From positions 558,001 to 622,000 of the forward strand of contig JAIUOE010000002.1 of NCBI GenBank assembly GCA_020161395.1: DNA of 64,000 bases, read 5' to 3'. Positions within the stretch are counted from its first letter, which is position 1. The number at the start of each line of letters is the position of its first letter. Shown piece by piece: positions 53,468 to 61,262 of this stretch. The notes beneath the pieces were generated by a model. It made no database searches and was not told the DNA's origin. It saw only the letters and a program-made list of their open reading frames with translations. The position numbers were made by a program, and so were the translations under genes. The DNA comes from Bacteroidota bacterium. GTDB taxonomy: Bacteria > Bacteroidota > Ignavibacteria > Ignavibacteriales > Ignavibacteriaceae.

Positions 53468-53918
53468 TTATTTGCATCACATTTTCGGCAATGTTTTCAA
53501 AGCTGTCCACAGAAGCTCTTTCATATTGCTCGTAGATCGCAGGATTCCAGAACTCGATTCTGTTCAACGAACCCAATACCAGCACTTCCTTCTCAATTTT
53601 GGAATATTCGAGGAGATGCGGCGGGATAATTACTCTCGACTGACCGTCCATCGTCTGCTCTTCAGCGCTGTGAAGAAAGATTCGAATGAATCGTGCATGA
53701 CTTTTGTTGTACTGGTTCAACTTTGAGAGATTATCCTCGATCTTTGCAAATAAATCTTTAGGATACAGATCGATACAATGACCTACCTCATCCAGACCCA
53801 CACCTTTGGTTAGTACCAGGGTGTTCTCAGCAGCCGGACTGATAAACTTCTTCAGCTTCGAAGGAATACTGATTCGGTTTTTGGAATCTAGAGTATGTAA
53901 AAAGTGTCCTTTGAACAC
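53451..53918 (-). CDS. mraZ: Transcriptional regulator MraZ
   Basis: 155 residues made of two SpoVT/AbrB-like half-domains. The first has GHFLHTLDSKNRISIPSKL with the DxKxR motif. The second has MDGQSRVIIPPHLLEYSKI. MraZ forms a ring and represses the dcw promoter by binding repeated TGGGN boxes. Three such boxes lie 47-71 bp upstream of this ATG, so autoregulation is strongly suggested. First gene of the cluster. Confidence 0.96.
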   Translation of the reverse strand: MFKGHFLHTLDSKNRISIPSKLKKFISPAAENTLVLTKGVGLDEVGHCIDLYPKDLFAKIEDNLSKLNQYNKSHARFIRIFLHSAEEQTMDGQSRVIIPPHLLEYSKIEKEVLVLGSLNRIEFWNPAIYEQYERASVDSFENIAENVMQINGQVS

Positions 53919-53964
53919 TCAGGCGGTCCTTTTGTTTGTTTTTGGTTTGTTTTGTGGGCAGTTT

Positions 53965-53989
53965 ACCCACTTTTCCACACTTCACCCCA
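53965..53989 (-). promoter_or_regulatory. MraZ operator: three TGnGn boxes at 10-bp period
   Basis: Read on the minus strand, TGGGG (53989-53985), TGTGG (53979-53975) and TGGGT (53969-53965) are separated by exactly five bases each. Known MraZ boxes in E. coli and Mycoplasma are TGGGN repeats with five-base spacers. They lie just past the candidate -10 element and so would cover the transcription start. Confidence 0.75.
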
Positions 53990-53990
53990 A

Positions 53991-54019
53991 AACTTACTTA
54001 TTTTTTCGCAAATAGTCAA
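53991..54019 (-). promoter_or_regulatory. Candidate dcw (mraZ) promoter
   Basis: TTGACT (54019-54014) and TAAGTT (53996-53991) are 17 bp apart on the minus strand, directly upstream of the MraZ boxes. The -10 is a weak match and Bacteroidota sigma factors may use other elements. Confidence 0.4.
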
Positions 54020-54028
54020 GTAAATTTT

Positions 54029-54048
54029 AAATTATTTTAAAATAATTT
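54029..54048. repeat. Perfect 20-bp AT-only palindrome
   Basis: AAATTATTTT followed directly by AAAATAATTT, centred at 54038/54039, ten bases upstream of the candidate -35 of mraZ. It might be an UP-like element or a regulator site. Chance is possible in such AT-rich DNA. Confidence 0.5.
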
Positions 54049-54188
54049 TACAGACGAAACTTTTAATTGTACTCAGGATAATGATTTACGGGTTTTATCG
54101 AAGAACTTGTGGAGTGGACTGTTCTGATGTGGGGCAAATTCCCATGAAATCACGGGAATTTCAATATTGGAGTCTAATAATGCTTTTT

Positions 54189-55394
54189 TTACTTCTTTTT
54201 GAGCTTTGCCATAAAGAAACCGTCAAAACCTGTGTCTGCCGGTGAAATCGATTTTGACTCGATCAGTTCAAACTCATCTTTGCGGTTGGCAAGAAATTTC
54301 CTGATCTGGTGCTCATTTTCGGAAGGAAGGATGCTGCAGGTAACATACACGAGAGTGCCTCCCTTCTTCACCATTGTGGAATGGAGAGAAAGTATCTCCT
54401 CCTGCGTTTTTATCAGCTCTTCAATTCTCTCTTTTTTGAGTTTCCATTTGGCATCGGGGTTTCTTTTCAGAACACCAAGACCCGAACAGGGTACATCAAG
54501 CAAAACAAGATCAGCACTTTCAGAAAGCCTTTTGATTACTTTCGAACTGTCGATCAATCGTGTCTCAATTATTGAAACTCCGTTCCGCTTGGCTCTTTTC
54601 CTTAGCTCAAATAATTTTTTATCCTCTATATCTAGCGAAAGTATTTTCCCTTTGTTTTTCATTACTGCAGCCAGGTGAAGAGATTTGCCACCGGCTCCGG
54701 CACATGAATCGATCACTCTCATGCCCGGCTTTACTCCGGTGAAGTATGCCACCGTCTGAGATGATGCATCCTGAATCTCGAAAAACCCCTTTTTAAATTC
54801 ATCCGTCAGAAAAATGTTTTTTCTGCTTTCGAGGATAAGCGCATCAGGGAAAGCGGGATTTTCCTTCACAGGTATATCCTGTTCGGCAAGTTTTTCAGTC
54901 AGATATCTCTTGTTTGTCCTGAGTGAATTGACCCTGATTATCACCTCCGCCTGTTTGTTCAGGGCAATCAGCTCCTTTTCCCACCGTGCTCCCAGTTCCT
55001 GCTCCCCAAGTGCATCAAGCCAGTCAGGGACAGATTCCCTGATTTTTCTAATCTGTTTCCCCTCTTCGAACCGTTGAAGCAGTTTTTCCTTTTTCAGCCC
55101 GGTCCCGTCGAGCATTACCTCATCGATCTGGTGATTCAGGAAAAGCCAGGCAATCACGATTTTTCTTAATTGCTCCTCATTTTCTGTCCCTGTGGATGCT
55201 GCGTAAGCAATCAGTCTGAGATGCCTGATTATTTCATATGACGATTCTGCGATAAACTTCCTGTCTCTGCCGCCCCACTTTGGATTGGTTTTAAGTACAT
55301 AATAGATAACAGAATCACTGTATCTGTTCTCAAGAATGGTCATGGTCGTGATCTTAATTACAGCTTCAACAAGGTTTTTATGGATTTTTTTCAT
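54189..55394 (-). CDS. RsmB-type 16S rRNA (cytosine-C5) methyltransferase
   Basis: 401 residues of the NOP2/Sun family. An N-terminal helical region (1-130) resembles the NusB-like domain of RsmB. The catalytic domain has VIDSCAGAGGKSLHLA (SAM loop), SLDIE, and two cysteine motifs: LLDVPCSGLG (Cys303) and VTCSILPSENE (Cys353). Cys353 is the nucleophile and Cys303 helps release the product. It probably makes m5C in 16S rRNA; which position cannot be told from sequence. It is upstream of mraZ on the same strand but separated by a 270-bp regulatory gap. Confidence 0.9.
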   Translation of the reverse strand: MKKIHKNLVEAVIKITTMTILENRYSDSVIYYVLKTNPKWGGRDRKFIAESSYEIIRHLRLIAYAASTGTENEEQLRKIVIAWLFLNHQIDEVMLDGTGLKKEKLLQRFEEGKQIRKIRESVPDWLDALGEQELGARWEKELIALNKQAEVIIRVNSLRTNKRYLTEKLAEQDIPVKENPAFPDALILESRKNIFLTDEFKKGFFEIQDASSQTVAYFTGVKPGMRVIDSCAGAGGKSLHLAAVMKNKGKILSLDIEDKKLFELRKRAKRNGVSIIETRLIDSSKVIKRLSESADLVLLDVPCSGLGVLKRNPDAKWKLKKERIEELIKTQEEILSLHSTMVKKGGTLVYVTCSILPSENEHQIRKFLANRKDEFELIESKSISPADTGFDGFFMAKLKKK

Positions 55395-55495
55395 CTGGTG
55401 GGACTGTCCGGCTCCGGATTGATTCTAAAAAAGAGTGAGAAATAAAGTAAATTTGACATGACTAATTTAACAGATTAACAACAAGTAACCGAATT

Positions 55496-55663
55496 ATGAA
55501 AAAACCCGGAACGATTTTAGGATTAACTCTGACTCTTGGCATTCTGCTTGCCATGTTTCTTACGAAGATTGTAGTTGATGCTTTAGTAACAGGAGTAATT
55601 GTCATTGGACTGGCACTTCTGATCGGCATCTTTTTGGAATATTTTAAGTTTATGAGGAAGTGA
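55496..55663 (+). CDS. Small two-helix membrane protein (55 residues)
   Basis: The ATG at 55496 opens a 55-codon frame: a short basic N-terminus (MKKPGT), two hydrophobic segments (residues 7-22 and 28-47) linked by KIVVD, and a charged end (FKFMRK). The stop TGA overlaps the ATG of the M15 peptidase gene (TGATG), which argues for a real, translationally coupled gene. It was found by reading the gap between the RsmB-type gene and the peptidase. No family was recognised. It might hold or modulate the peptidase at the membrane. Confidence 0.65.
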   Translation: MKKPGTILGLTLTLGILLAMFLTKIVVDALVTGVIVIGLALLIGIFLEYFKFMRK

Positions 55664-56346
55664 TGGCATACTATCCCCTTTTCCTGCTGTCAGTATTTTT
55701 GCTTTCTATCACGATTTCACAGCAGCCGACAGTCGCAGTTGCGCAACCGGGCAAAGTTAAAACTCAGGCTGTAGATACCTCAGAGGTGTTCCTAAAGTCT
55801 GAACTGGAATCGATGGTAAAACTGAAACTTATCTCCAGCAAGCAGAAGGATAAGCTCTTCGATATCCTGAAAGCGGTGGAAGTTGATTATCTCGACACAA
55901 ACAATGAGCGAAAAAAAGGATGGTTGATTACCCACAAAGATGTAGCTCATACAATTACAAAAATATTCAAAACATTAGCCGATTCAGGATTTGTAATTGA
56001 AAGAATCGAGCCAATGAGTAAATACAAATGGTCAGACAGCAGCTCTATGGCACACAACAATACCTCCTGTTTTAATTACCGGCTTGTATCAGGAACCCGG
56101 AGCATCAGCAAACATGCGAATGGACTCGCCATAGATATAAATCCTTTCTGGAACCCCTTTGTTTCCGGAAAATACATTTCGCCGAAAGGTGCCAGGTATG
56201 ATATAAAGAGACCCGGCACCATCCATAAAAAGGCATTTATCTATAAAATATTTAAGGAAAACGGCTGGACCTGGGGTGGAGAATGGATCCCCTACCAGGA
56301 CTATCAGCACTTCTTTTATGACAAAATAAAAGTAAAAAGTTTTTAA
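55663..56346 (+). CDS. M15-family D-Ala-D-Ala carboxypeptidase / L,D-endopeptidase-like protein
   Basis: 227 residues from ATG 55663. The N-terminal hydrophobic stretch (AYYPLFLLSVFLLSITISQQ) is a signal peptide. The catalytic half has SKHANGLAIDINPFWNP, in which His and Asp are the first two zinc ligands. WTWGGEW and DYQHFFY supply the acidic residue and the last His. This is the M15 layout of VanY-like and L-Ala-D-Glu peptidases, acting on peptidoglycan stem peptides in the periplasm. The coupled small membrane protein upstream is the only partner seen. Start GTG 55660 is possible but would only add one Met. Confidence 0.85.
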   Translation: MAYYPLFLLSVFLLSITISQQPTVAVAQPGKVKTQAVDTSEVFLKSELESMVKLKLISSKQKDKLFDILKAVEVDYLDTNNERKKGWLITHKDVAHTITKIFKTLADSGFVIERIEPMSKYKWSDSSSMAHNNTSCFNYRLVSGTRSISKHANGLAIDINPFWNPFVSGKYISPKGARYDIKRPGTIHKKAFIYKIFKENGWTWGGEWIPYQDYQHFFYDKIKVKSF

Positions 56347-56452
56347 TTTTTTCTTAATGTATTACTTTTATCAAATTAGTTTAAGATTCAGTCAAAAAAG
56401 ATAAATAAACTGTTTTTAAGAAAGTAACACTTTAAATATTTTTTTATAAATT

Positions 56453-57046
56453 CTATTTAATTTTTACTTTGACCGATACGGCACCTCTCAGGTCTCCGGG
56501 TTTGAAATTTACAGCTTTATCATCGGGATATTTTTCAGATAAAATCTTTTTAATCCCTTCAGGTATCTGCTCCTCTGTGCCATGACAAACCACACACTCC
56601 TCCGAGAGTAAAATTGGTTTTACCAGATGAAGGGTTCTTTCACTACCATTCTTTTCCACTCTAAAGAGAACAGTGTCTTTATTGAAAGTGCTCCCTTTCA
56701 TCATGTTTTCAAATTCCTTCAGCCACATCATCTCACCTGCATCCGGAATATTCCTGTCATTTCTGTTCAGGAAAGCCACTCTCCGGATATCAATTGATTT
56801 CTCCCGTGAAAATTTGTTTGTAAACTCCTGTGCCGTGTCTGAACAGACAGTCAATGCGGCTTCAGTACCGCCGCTTTTCATCTCTTTTACGAGGATACCT
56901 TTCAACTCTTTTAAATATGTATTGGCAGCGGATAAAGCCTCTTTTTTTGCCGCTTCGAGCGCTGCATCCTTCTTTGGTTCAACTTTTCTGATGCACCCCG
57001 TCAGCAATAAAGCTGTCAGAACTGTCAGCACAATCAGGTTACGCAT
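56453..57046 (-). CDS. Tll0287-like (DUF3365) haem lipoprotein
   Basis: 197 residues. Lipoprotein signal with lipobox LLTGC (Cys18). The domain (about 40-195) matches DUF3365: CSDTAQEFTNKFS, then a segment with DIRRVAFLNRNDRN, and a c-type haem site CVVCHG near residue 158, followed by YPDDKAVNFKPGDLRGAVSV. Proteins of this fold bind one covalently attached haem outside the cytoplasm and often form sensor modules. Here it is free-standing. GGAG before the ATG is a good ribosome-binding site. It lies downstream of the hydrogenase genes on the same strand but beyond their terminator. Confidence 0.87.
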   Translation of the reverse strand: MRNLIVLTVLTALLLTGCIRKVEPKKDAALEAAKKEALSAANTYLKELKGILVKEMKSGGTEAALTVCSDTAQEFTNKFSREKSIDIRRVAFLNRNDRNIPDAGEMMWLKEFENMMKGSTFNKDTVLFRVEKNGSERTLHLVKPILLSEECVVCHGTEEQIPEGIKKILSEKYPDDKAVNFKPGDLRGAVSVKVKIK

Positions 57047-57088
57047 AATTTCTCCGTTGTTATGGTAATTGGATGTTTAAAAATAAAA

Positions 57089-57121
57089 GAGGTTGCTTTT
57101 ATTTTTCATAAAAACAACCTC
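57089..57121 (-). terminator. Terminator of the hydrogenase operon
   Basis: On the minus strand GAGGTTG (57121-57115) pairs with CAACCTC (57095-57089), with further A-T pairing inside the loop and a U-rich TTTTATTTTT tail after it. It separates hydA from the DUF3365 gene. Confidence 0.75.
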
Positions 57122-57140
57122 AAAATAATTAATTAATCAG

Positions 57141-59018
57141 TTAAACGATGAATTTGCCGCGCTTTGTATAGTGAGTATGCAACAATTCATGCGATTTGTG
57201 ACTGCAGGGACCCTCCGGAATAAACCTGGCATAGAACTCTGCCACATGAGTATTCTCGTGAGATTTCCTTATCGGGAGCTCTTCCTCTTCCTGATAGATT
57301 GCCTTGGCTCTTGCCTTACGAATCTTCTCATTGGTAGGTACGGGCATTCCACCACCACCAAGACAGCCACCGGGACATGCCATGATTTCGATGAAATGTA
57401 CATCGTAAAGTTCTCCGGCTTTCAGCATTTCCATCACCTTCTTGGCATTGGCAGTACCGTGTGCAACGAGGAATTTAAGCTCTACACCTTCAAGGAATGC
57501 CCAATCTGGCACACAGCCTTCAAGCACTACAGATGATTGCTTGATGCCTTCAAAGCCTCTGACGGCTTCTATACGAAGCTTGTCAAACGGTACTTCTCTG
57601 CCGGTAATGAGTTCGTAGGCGGTACGAAGTGCAGCTTCCATAACTCCACCGGTGGCACCGAAGATGAGTCCCGCTCCCGACCCGATTCCGAACGGATCAT
57701 CGAATTCAGATTTGGGAAGTGAAGGAACCATCATTCCTGCTTCCTTTATCATCTTCGCCATTTCACGGGCTGTGAGACCATAATCCACATCCTTGTAACC
57801 TGATGCATTCATCTCGGGACGGTTGCATTCAAACTTCTTTGCGGAGCATGGCATTAAGGCAACACTTACCACATCTGCAGGATCCACACCGGCTTGCTCG
57901 GCATAAAATGTTTTGATGATGGCACCAAACATTTGCTGAGGTGATTTTGCCGAGGAAAGGTGATCGAGATATTCAGGATAGAAATGCTCGATATACTTTA
58001 CCCAGCCGGGAGAACATGAAGTGAACTGAGGCAGTTTGACATCGGTGTCTCCGTCAACAATGGCTTTTTTAAGTCTGGTGAGGAGCTCTGTTCCCTCTTC
58101 CATGATCGTTAAATCGGCTGTAAAGTTGGTATCGAACACCTTGTCGAATCCTACCCGCTTCAATGCTGTATTCAACTGCTTCGTTACCGAAGTGCCGGGT
58201 TCCAATCCGAATTCTTCACCGATTGCAGCACGGGGGGAAGGAGCAGTCTGAATAACCACATGTTTTGTCGGATCCTCAATCGCTCTGAATATTTCATCTG
58301 ATGGATCATTTGCATATAATGCTCCGGTTGGACATCTGTTGATGCACTGCCCGCAGTTTATACAAACAACATCGGCAAGCGGTTTTTCCATAAAAGTGGA
58401 AATGTGTGTGTGTGGACCTCTTCCAATAACATCGAGTGTACCCACCTCCTGTAAATCGATACAGGTTCTTACACATCGGCGACAGTTCACACATTTGTCC
58501 ATATCCCTGACAACGGAAAATGATGATCTGTCGACATCAAACTTGCTGACTGTTTCATGTCCAAAGGTGAAGCTGTCAACGCCCATTTCTTTGGCAAGAG
58601 TCTGGAGTTCGCAGTTGCCATTCTTTATACAGGCGTAGCATTCACCCACATGCTCACTGAGAAGCAATTCCATAATGTGTTTTCTTGCTTTTCTGACAGC
58701 AATGGTTGATGTTTTAACTTTAAGGGGAGCAGTAATAGGGTATGAACACGATGCCTGCAAAGTCCTCATTCCCTCAACATCCACCAGACACAAACGGCAG
58801 TGACCACCGATTCCGAGATCATCATGATTACACAAGGTCGGGATATGAATGTCAGCCATTTGACATGCTTCGAGAATTGTCGTCCCAAATGGAACATTCA
58901 TCGTCTTGCTGTTTATTTGAACCGTTACGGTGCCACCAATGGTCTCGGTATTTTCCGGTGCCTTCGGAACAAAGGTCTTGTGACTCATCGGAGCACGGGA
59001 TGTCTTTAAATGTTTCAT
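57141..59018 (-). CDS. hydA: [FeFe]-hydrogenase large subunit HydA
   Basis: 625 residues from ATG 59018, which overlaps the hydB stop (ATGA) and has GAAGGAG upstream; a longer frame to 59114 would lie inside hydB. Modules in order: a plant-type [2Fe-2S] domain (CNHDDLGIGGHCRLC), a His-ligated [4Fe-4S] site (HVGECYACIKNGNC), two [4Fe-4S] sites (CVNCRRCVRTC, CINCGQCINRC), then the H-cluster domain. The latter has FTSCSPGWVKYIEHFYP (L1), LMPCSAKKFECNRPEM (L2) and EIMACPGGCLGGGG (L3). It makes or uses H2 in the cytoplasm with electrons passed from the NADH-binding HydB. Maturation genes hydE, hydF and hydG are not in the window. Confidence 0.95.
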   Translation of the reverse strand: MKHLKTSRAPMSHKTFVPKAPENTETIGGTVTVQINSKTMNVPFGTTILEACQMADIHIPTLCNHDDLGIGGHCRLCLVDVEGMRTLQASCSYPITAPLKVKTSTIAVRKARKHIMELLLSEHVGECYACIKNGNCELQTLAKEMGVDSFTFGHETVSKFDVDRSSFSVVRDMDKCVNCRRCVRTCIDLQEVGTLDVIGRGPHTHISTFMEKPLADVVCINCGQCINRCPTGALYANDPSDEIFRAIEDPTKHVVIQTAPSPRAAIGEEFGLEPGTSVTKQLNTALKRVGFDKVFDTNFTADLTIMEEGTELLTRLKKAIVDGDTDVKLPQFTSCSPGWVKYIEHFYPEYLDHLSSAKSPQQMFGAIIKTFYAEQAGVDPADVVSVALMPCSAKKFECNRPEMNASGYKDVDYGLTAREMAKMIKEAGMMVPSLPKSEFDDPFGIGSGAGLIFGATGGVMEAALRTAYELITGREVPFDKLRIEAVRGFEGIKQSSVVLEGCVPDWAFLEGVELKFLVAHGTANAKKVMEMLKAGELYDVHFIEIMACPGGCLGGGGMPVPTNEKIRKARAKAIYQEEEELPIRKSHENTHVAEFYARFIPEGPCSHKSHELLHTHYTKRGKFIV

Positions 59019-60226
59019 TGGTAAACTCCTTCTCCTTTGGAATGAAATATCTCGTCTTTGAAGTCTTCCAGAATTGACAAAAACGGGTTGGGACTGCTTT
59101 GCCCCAATCCACATTTTGACGCAACTCTCATCGTCTGGCCGAGTTCCTTCAGGTTGTTAATGTGGGCGAATGTATAATCGTTTTTCTCTATCATCTCCAC
59201 ACCTTCCAGGAGTTTCTGGTTGCCCAGTCTGCAGGGAGTACACTGCCCGCATGACTCTTCCACAAAAAATTCCATGAAATTTTTCAATACATGCAACATG
59301 TCACGGCTTTCATTAAAGATCATGATTGATCCGCCTGTGGCAACATCTTCGTAGGAAAGTTTTCTGTCAAATTTTGATTTGGGTATGCAAATGCCCGATG
59401 CTCCGCCAACCTGCACAGCCTTTGTGTTCTTTGCACCGACTTTTTCAAGCAGCTCATTTATGCTGATTCCCCAGTTGAGTTCGTAAACTCCGGGTTTGTC
59501 GCAGTCGCCTGAAACTGAAAAAAGTTTGGAGCCTGAAGATGCCGAAGTACCAAGCTGAGCATACTTTTCACCACCCTGGAGCACGATATGTGGCACAGCA
59601 GCGAGAGTCTCTACATTGTTAACAGTCGTGGGAGCACCGCAAAAACCTGTATTTACCGGATATGGAGGGCGGTTTCTCGGTTCACCTCTCTGACCTTCGA
59701 GTGACTCAATCAAAGCGGTTTCCTCACCGCAAACATATGCTCCTGCTCCCATCACAATTGCGATATCGAAGTTAAAACCTTCTTTTCCGAGAATATTTTC
59801 TCCAAGCAGATTGTTCTCACGCATCTCAGCGAGGCAGTCTTCCAGGAACTGTTTCATGTAGATGTATTCACCTCTAAGATAAATATATCCCTGAACCGCT
59901 CCCACAGTGTATCCTCCGATTACCATTCCGTCGAGGATCAGGAAAGGAGAATTCATAAGGAGCACACGGTCTTTGAATGTACCCGGTTCTCCTTCATCAG
60001 CATTGCAAACGATGAATTTATCTTCGCCCTTTGCGGCTGCCACAAGCATCCATTTGGTCGAAGTCGGGAATCCGGCTCCGCCTCTTCCCTTTAGTTTGGA
60101 GGTTTTAAGCTCAAAAAGAATATCTTCCCGGCTCATTTCGAGGGCTCTTTTTACTCCTGATCCGGCAATGTAATCCGAAAAAAGAAGACTGGAAGTATGT
60201 ATTGTATTTACTATGTCGTTATGCAT
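59015..60226 (-). CDS. hydB: NuoF-like NADH-binding hydrogenase subunit HydB (short form)
   Basis: 403 residues. GRGGAGFPTSTKW is the FMN/NADH motif, VCNADEGEPGTFKDR the nucleotide-binding loop, AYVCGEETALIESLEG the second FMN contact, and EESCGQCTPCRLG the [4Fe-4S] site near the C-terminus. An SLBB segment lies between. Bifurcating HydB proteins of Thermotoga type are about 600 residues, with extra [2Fe-2S] and ferredoxin domains; these are missing here. GGAGG precedes the ATG. Overlaps hydA by four bases and follows hydC by 13. Confidence 0.93.
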   Translation of the reverse strand: MHNDIVNTIHTSSLLFSDYIAGSGVKRALEMSREDILFELKTSKLKGRGGAGFPTSTKWMLVAAAKGEDKFIVCNADEGEPGTFKDRVLLMNSPFLILDGMVIGGYTVGAVQGYIYLRGEYIYMKQFLEDCLAEMRENNLLGENILGKEGFNFDIAIVMGAGAYVCGEETALIESLEGQRGEPRNRPPYPVNTGFCGAPTTVNNVETLAAVPHIVLQGGEKYAQLGTSASSGSKLFSVSGDCDKPGVYELNWGISINELLEKVGAKNTKAVQVGGASGICIPKSKFDRKLSYEDVATGGSIMIFNESRDMLHVLKNFMEFFVEESCGQCTPCRLGNQKLLEGVEMIEKNDYTFAHINNLKELGQTMRVASKCGLGQSSPNPFLSILEDFKDEIFHSKGEGVYQ

Positions 60227-60239
60227 TTTATCATCCTCC

Positions 60240-60713
60240 TCACTTGATCTCTCTTAAAATGGCACATGCTTTTTCAGGATCAAGTTTAGTGTAAACCCTG
60301 TCGTTTACAGTCATGGCAGGTCCTTGATCACACATACCAAGGCAATTGGTAAATTCGAGTGTGATTTTCTGGTCTTTACTGGTCTCACCAAACTTCAATC
60401 CGAGCTCTCTTTCGATCGCTTTCTCGATGTTGCATTTGCCTGCCATGTCGCAAATAATAGTGCGGCACAACCGTACAATGTTTCTGCCTTTTGGTTTGCA
60501 ATTGAAAAATGAGTAGAAGGAAACCACGCCAAATACTTCCACGGGATGGATATCCAGCACCCGTGCCACCTCCTGCTGAGCAAAATCGGGGATGTAATTA
60601 TACCTGTTCTGGATGTAATTGAGGAGTGGCATTAGAGCAGTGCGATGAAATTCATACTGCTTTGCGAAATCCTCAATTTCCTGAGTTAAACTGTTTTTTT
60701 CTAATTCTAACAT
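60240..60713 (-). CDS. hydC: NuoE-like [2Fe-2S] hydrogenase subunit HydC
   Basis: 157 residues, thioredoxin-like ferredoxin. The four cluster cysteines are in LCRTIICDMAG and in NCLGMCDQGPAM; the first pair has an unusual spacing (CRTIIC) compared with the CxxxxC of NuoE. The N-terminal helical bundle (HRTALMPLLNYIQNRYNYIP) is typical. It carries electrons between HydB and HydA. First structural gene after the receiver gene, 11 bp away, so both are in one transcript. Confidence 0.92.
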   Translation of the reverse strand: MLELEKNSLTQEIEDFAKQYEFHRTALMPLLNYIQNRYNYIPDFAQQEVARVLDIHPVEVFGVVSFYSFFNCKPKGRNIVRLCRTIICDMAGKCNIEKAIERELGLKFGETSKDQKITLEFTNCLGMCDQGPAMTVNDRVYTKLDPEKACAILREIK

Positions 60714-60724
60714 CTCTTTACCTC

Positions 60725-61096
60725 TTATTTCTTGTTCAAGAGTTTGAGAACTTTATCGATGAGCACATCGGCTGAGACAGGTTTTTCAACGAAATCGTCG
60801 ACAGGAACCATGTCGCTTTTTCCAAACTCAAATCCGAGTGCTTTGGATACAGATGTGTACATCAAAATGGGGGTTTTTACACCGTCGCGGCGTAACTTCT
60901 GGGCAAGGAAAAATCCGTCATCAGGCTCCTGCATCATTACATCAAGTATGATGAGGGATGGAGAATTTTCCTTTACTATTTTAAAACCATCGGTGGGGTT
61001 GTTTGCGGTTATCACTTCGAAACCGTTAGCCATCAGAACCAGGGTAGTGGCGTCTATAATATCCGGGTCGTCATCAATTATTGCTATGAGAGACAT
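60725..61096 (-). CDS. Single-domain response regulator (receiver only)
   Basis: 123 residues from ATG 61096, with AAAGGA at good distance; the longer frame to 61147 would run into the structured leader. AIIDDDPD gives the acidic pocket, LIILDVMMQEPDDGF the phospho-acceptor Asp, YTSVS the Thr/Ser, and VEKP the Lys. No output domain follows. The odd MMQEPDDGF after the acceptor resembles the second receiver (MMEEYDSGF) at 62775, so the two are paralogues. It is 11 bp from hydC and probably shares its transcript. Confidence 0.9.
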   Translation of the reverse strand: MSLIAIIDDDPDIIDATTLVLMANGFEVITANNPTDGFKIVKENSPSLIILDVMMQEPDDGFFLAQKLRRDGVKTPILMYTSVSKALGFEFGKSDMVPVDDFVEKPVSADVLIDKVLKLLNKK

Positions 61097-61146
61097 ATCA
61101 GTCCTTTGCATTAATTTGTTGCTTTGTTTTGTTCTATATCTTCCCA

Positions 61147-61244
61147 TCGGAATTTACCGACAAGTCACGGGAGACTTCTCCCGATTGGAACTGTCTGCTT
61201 GAAAGAGTATTAGTTCCGCAGTTATGATCTGTGCCCGGTGGCAC
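61147..61244 (-). other. Structured leader with four stem-loops before the receiver-hydCBA unit
   Basis: Four consecutive hairpins: GTGCC/GGCAC (61231-61244, CGGT loop), GGAACT/AGTTCC (61187-61217), CGGGAG/CTCCCG (61168-61183, ACTT loop) and TCGG/CCGA (61147-61160). They fill the 166-bp gap between the kinase stop and the receiver start. No frame is open through it. It could be a 5' leader RNA or a terminator/processing region. I do not recognise a known riboswitch class. Confidence 0.55.
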
Positions 61245-61262
61245 GCCCAACTTTATTGAAAT

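Noticed and set aside
61147-61244. Known riboswitch (c-di-GMP, cobalamin, fluoride)
   Set aside because: No class-specific conserved sequence could be matched; kept only as an unassigned structured leader.
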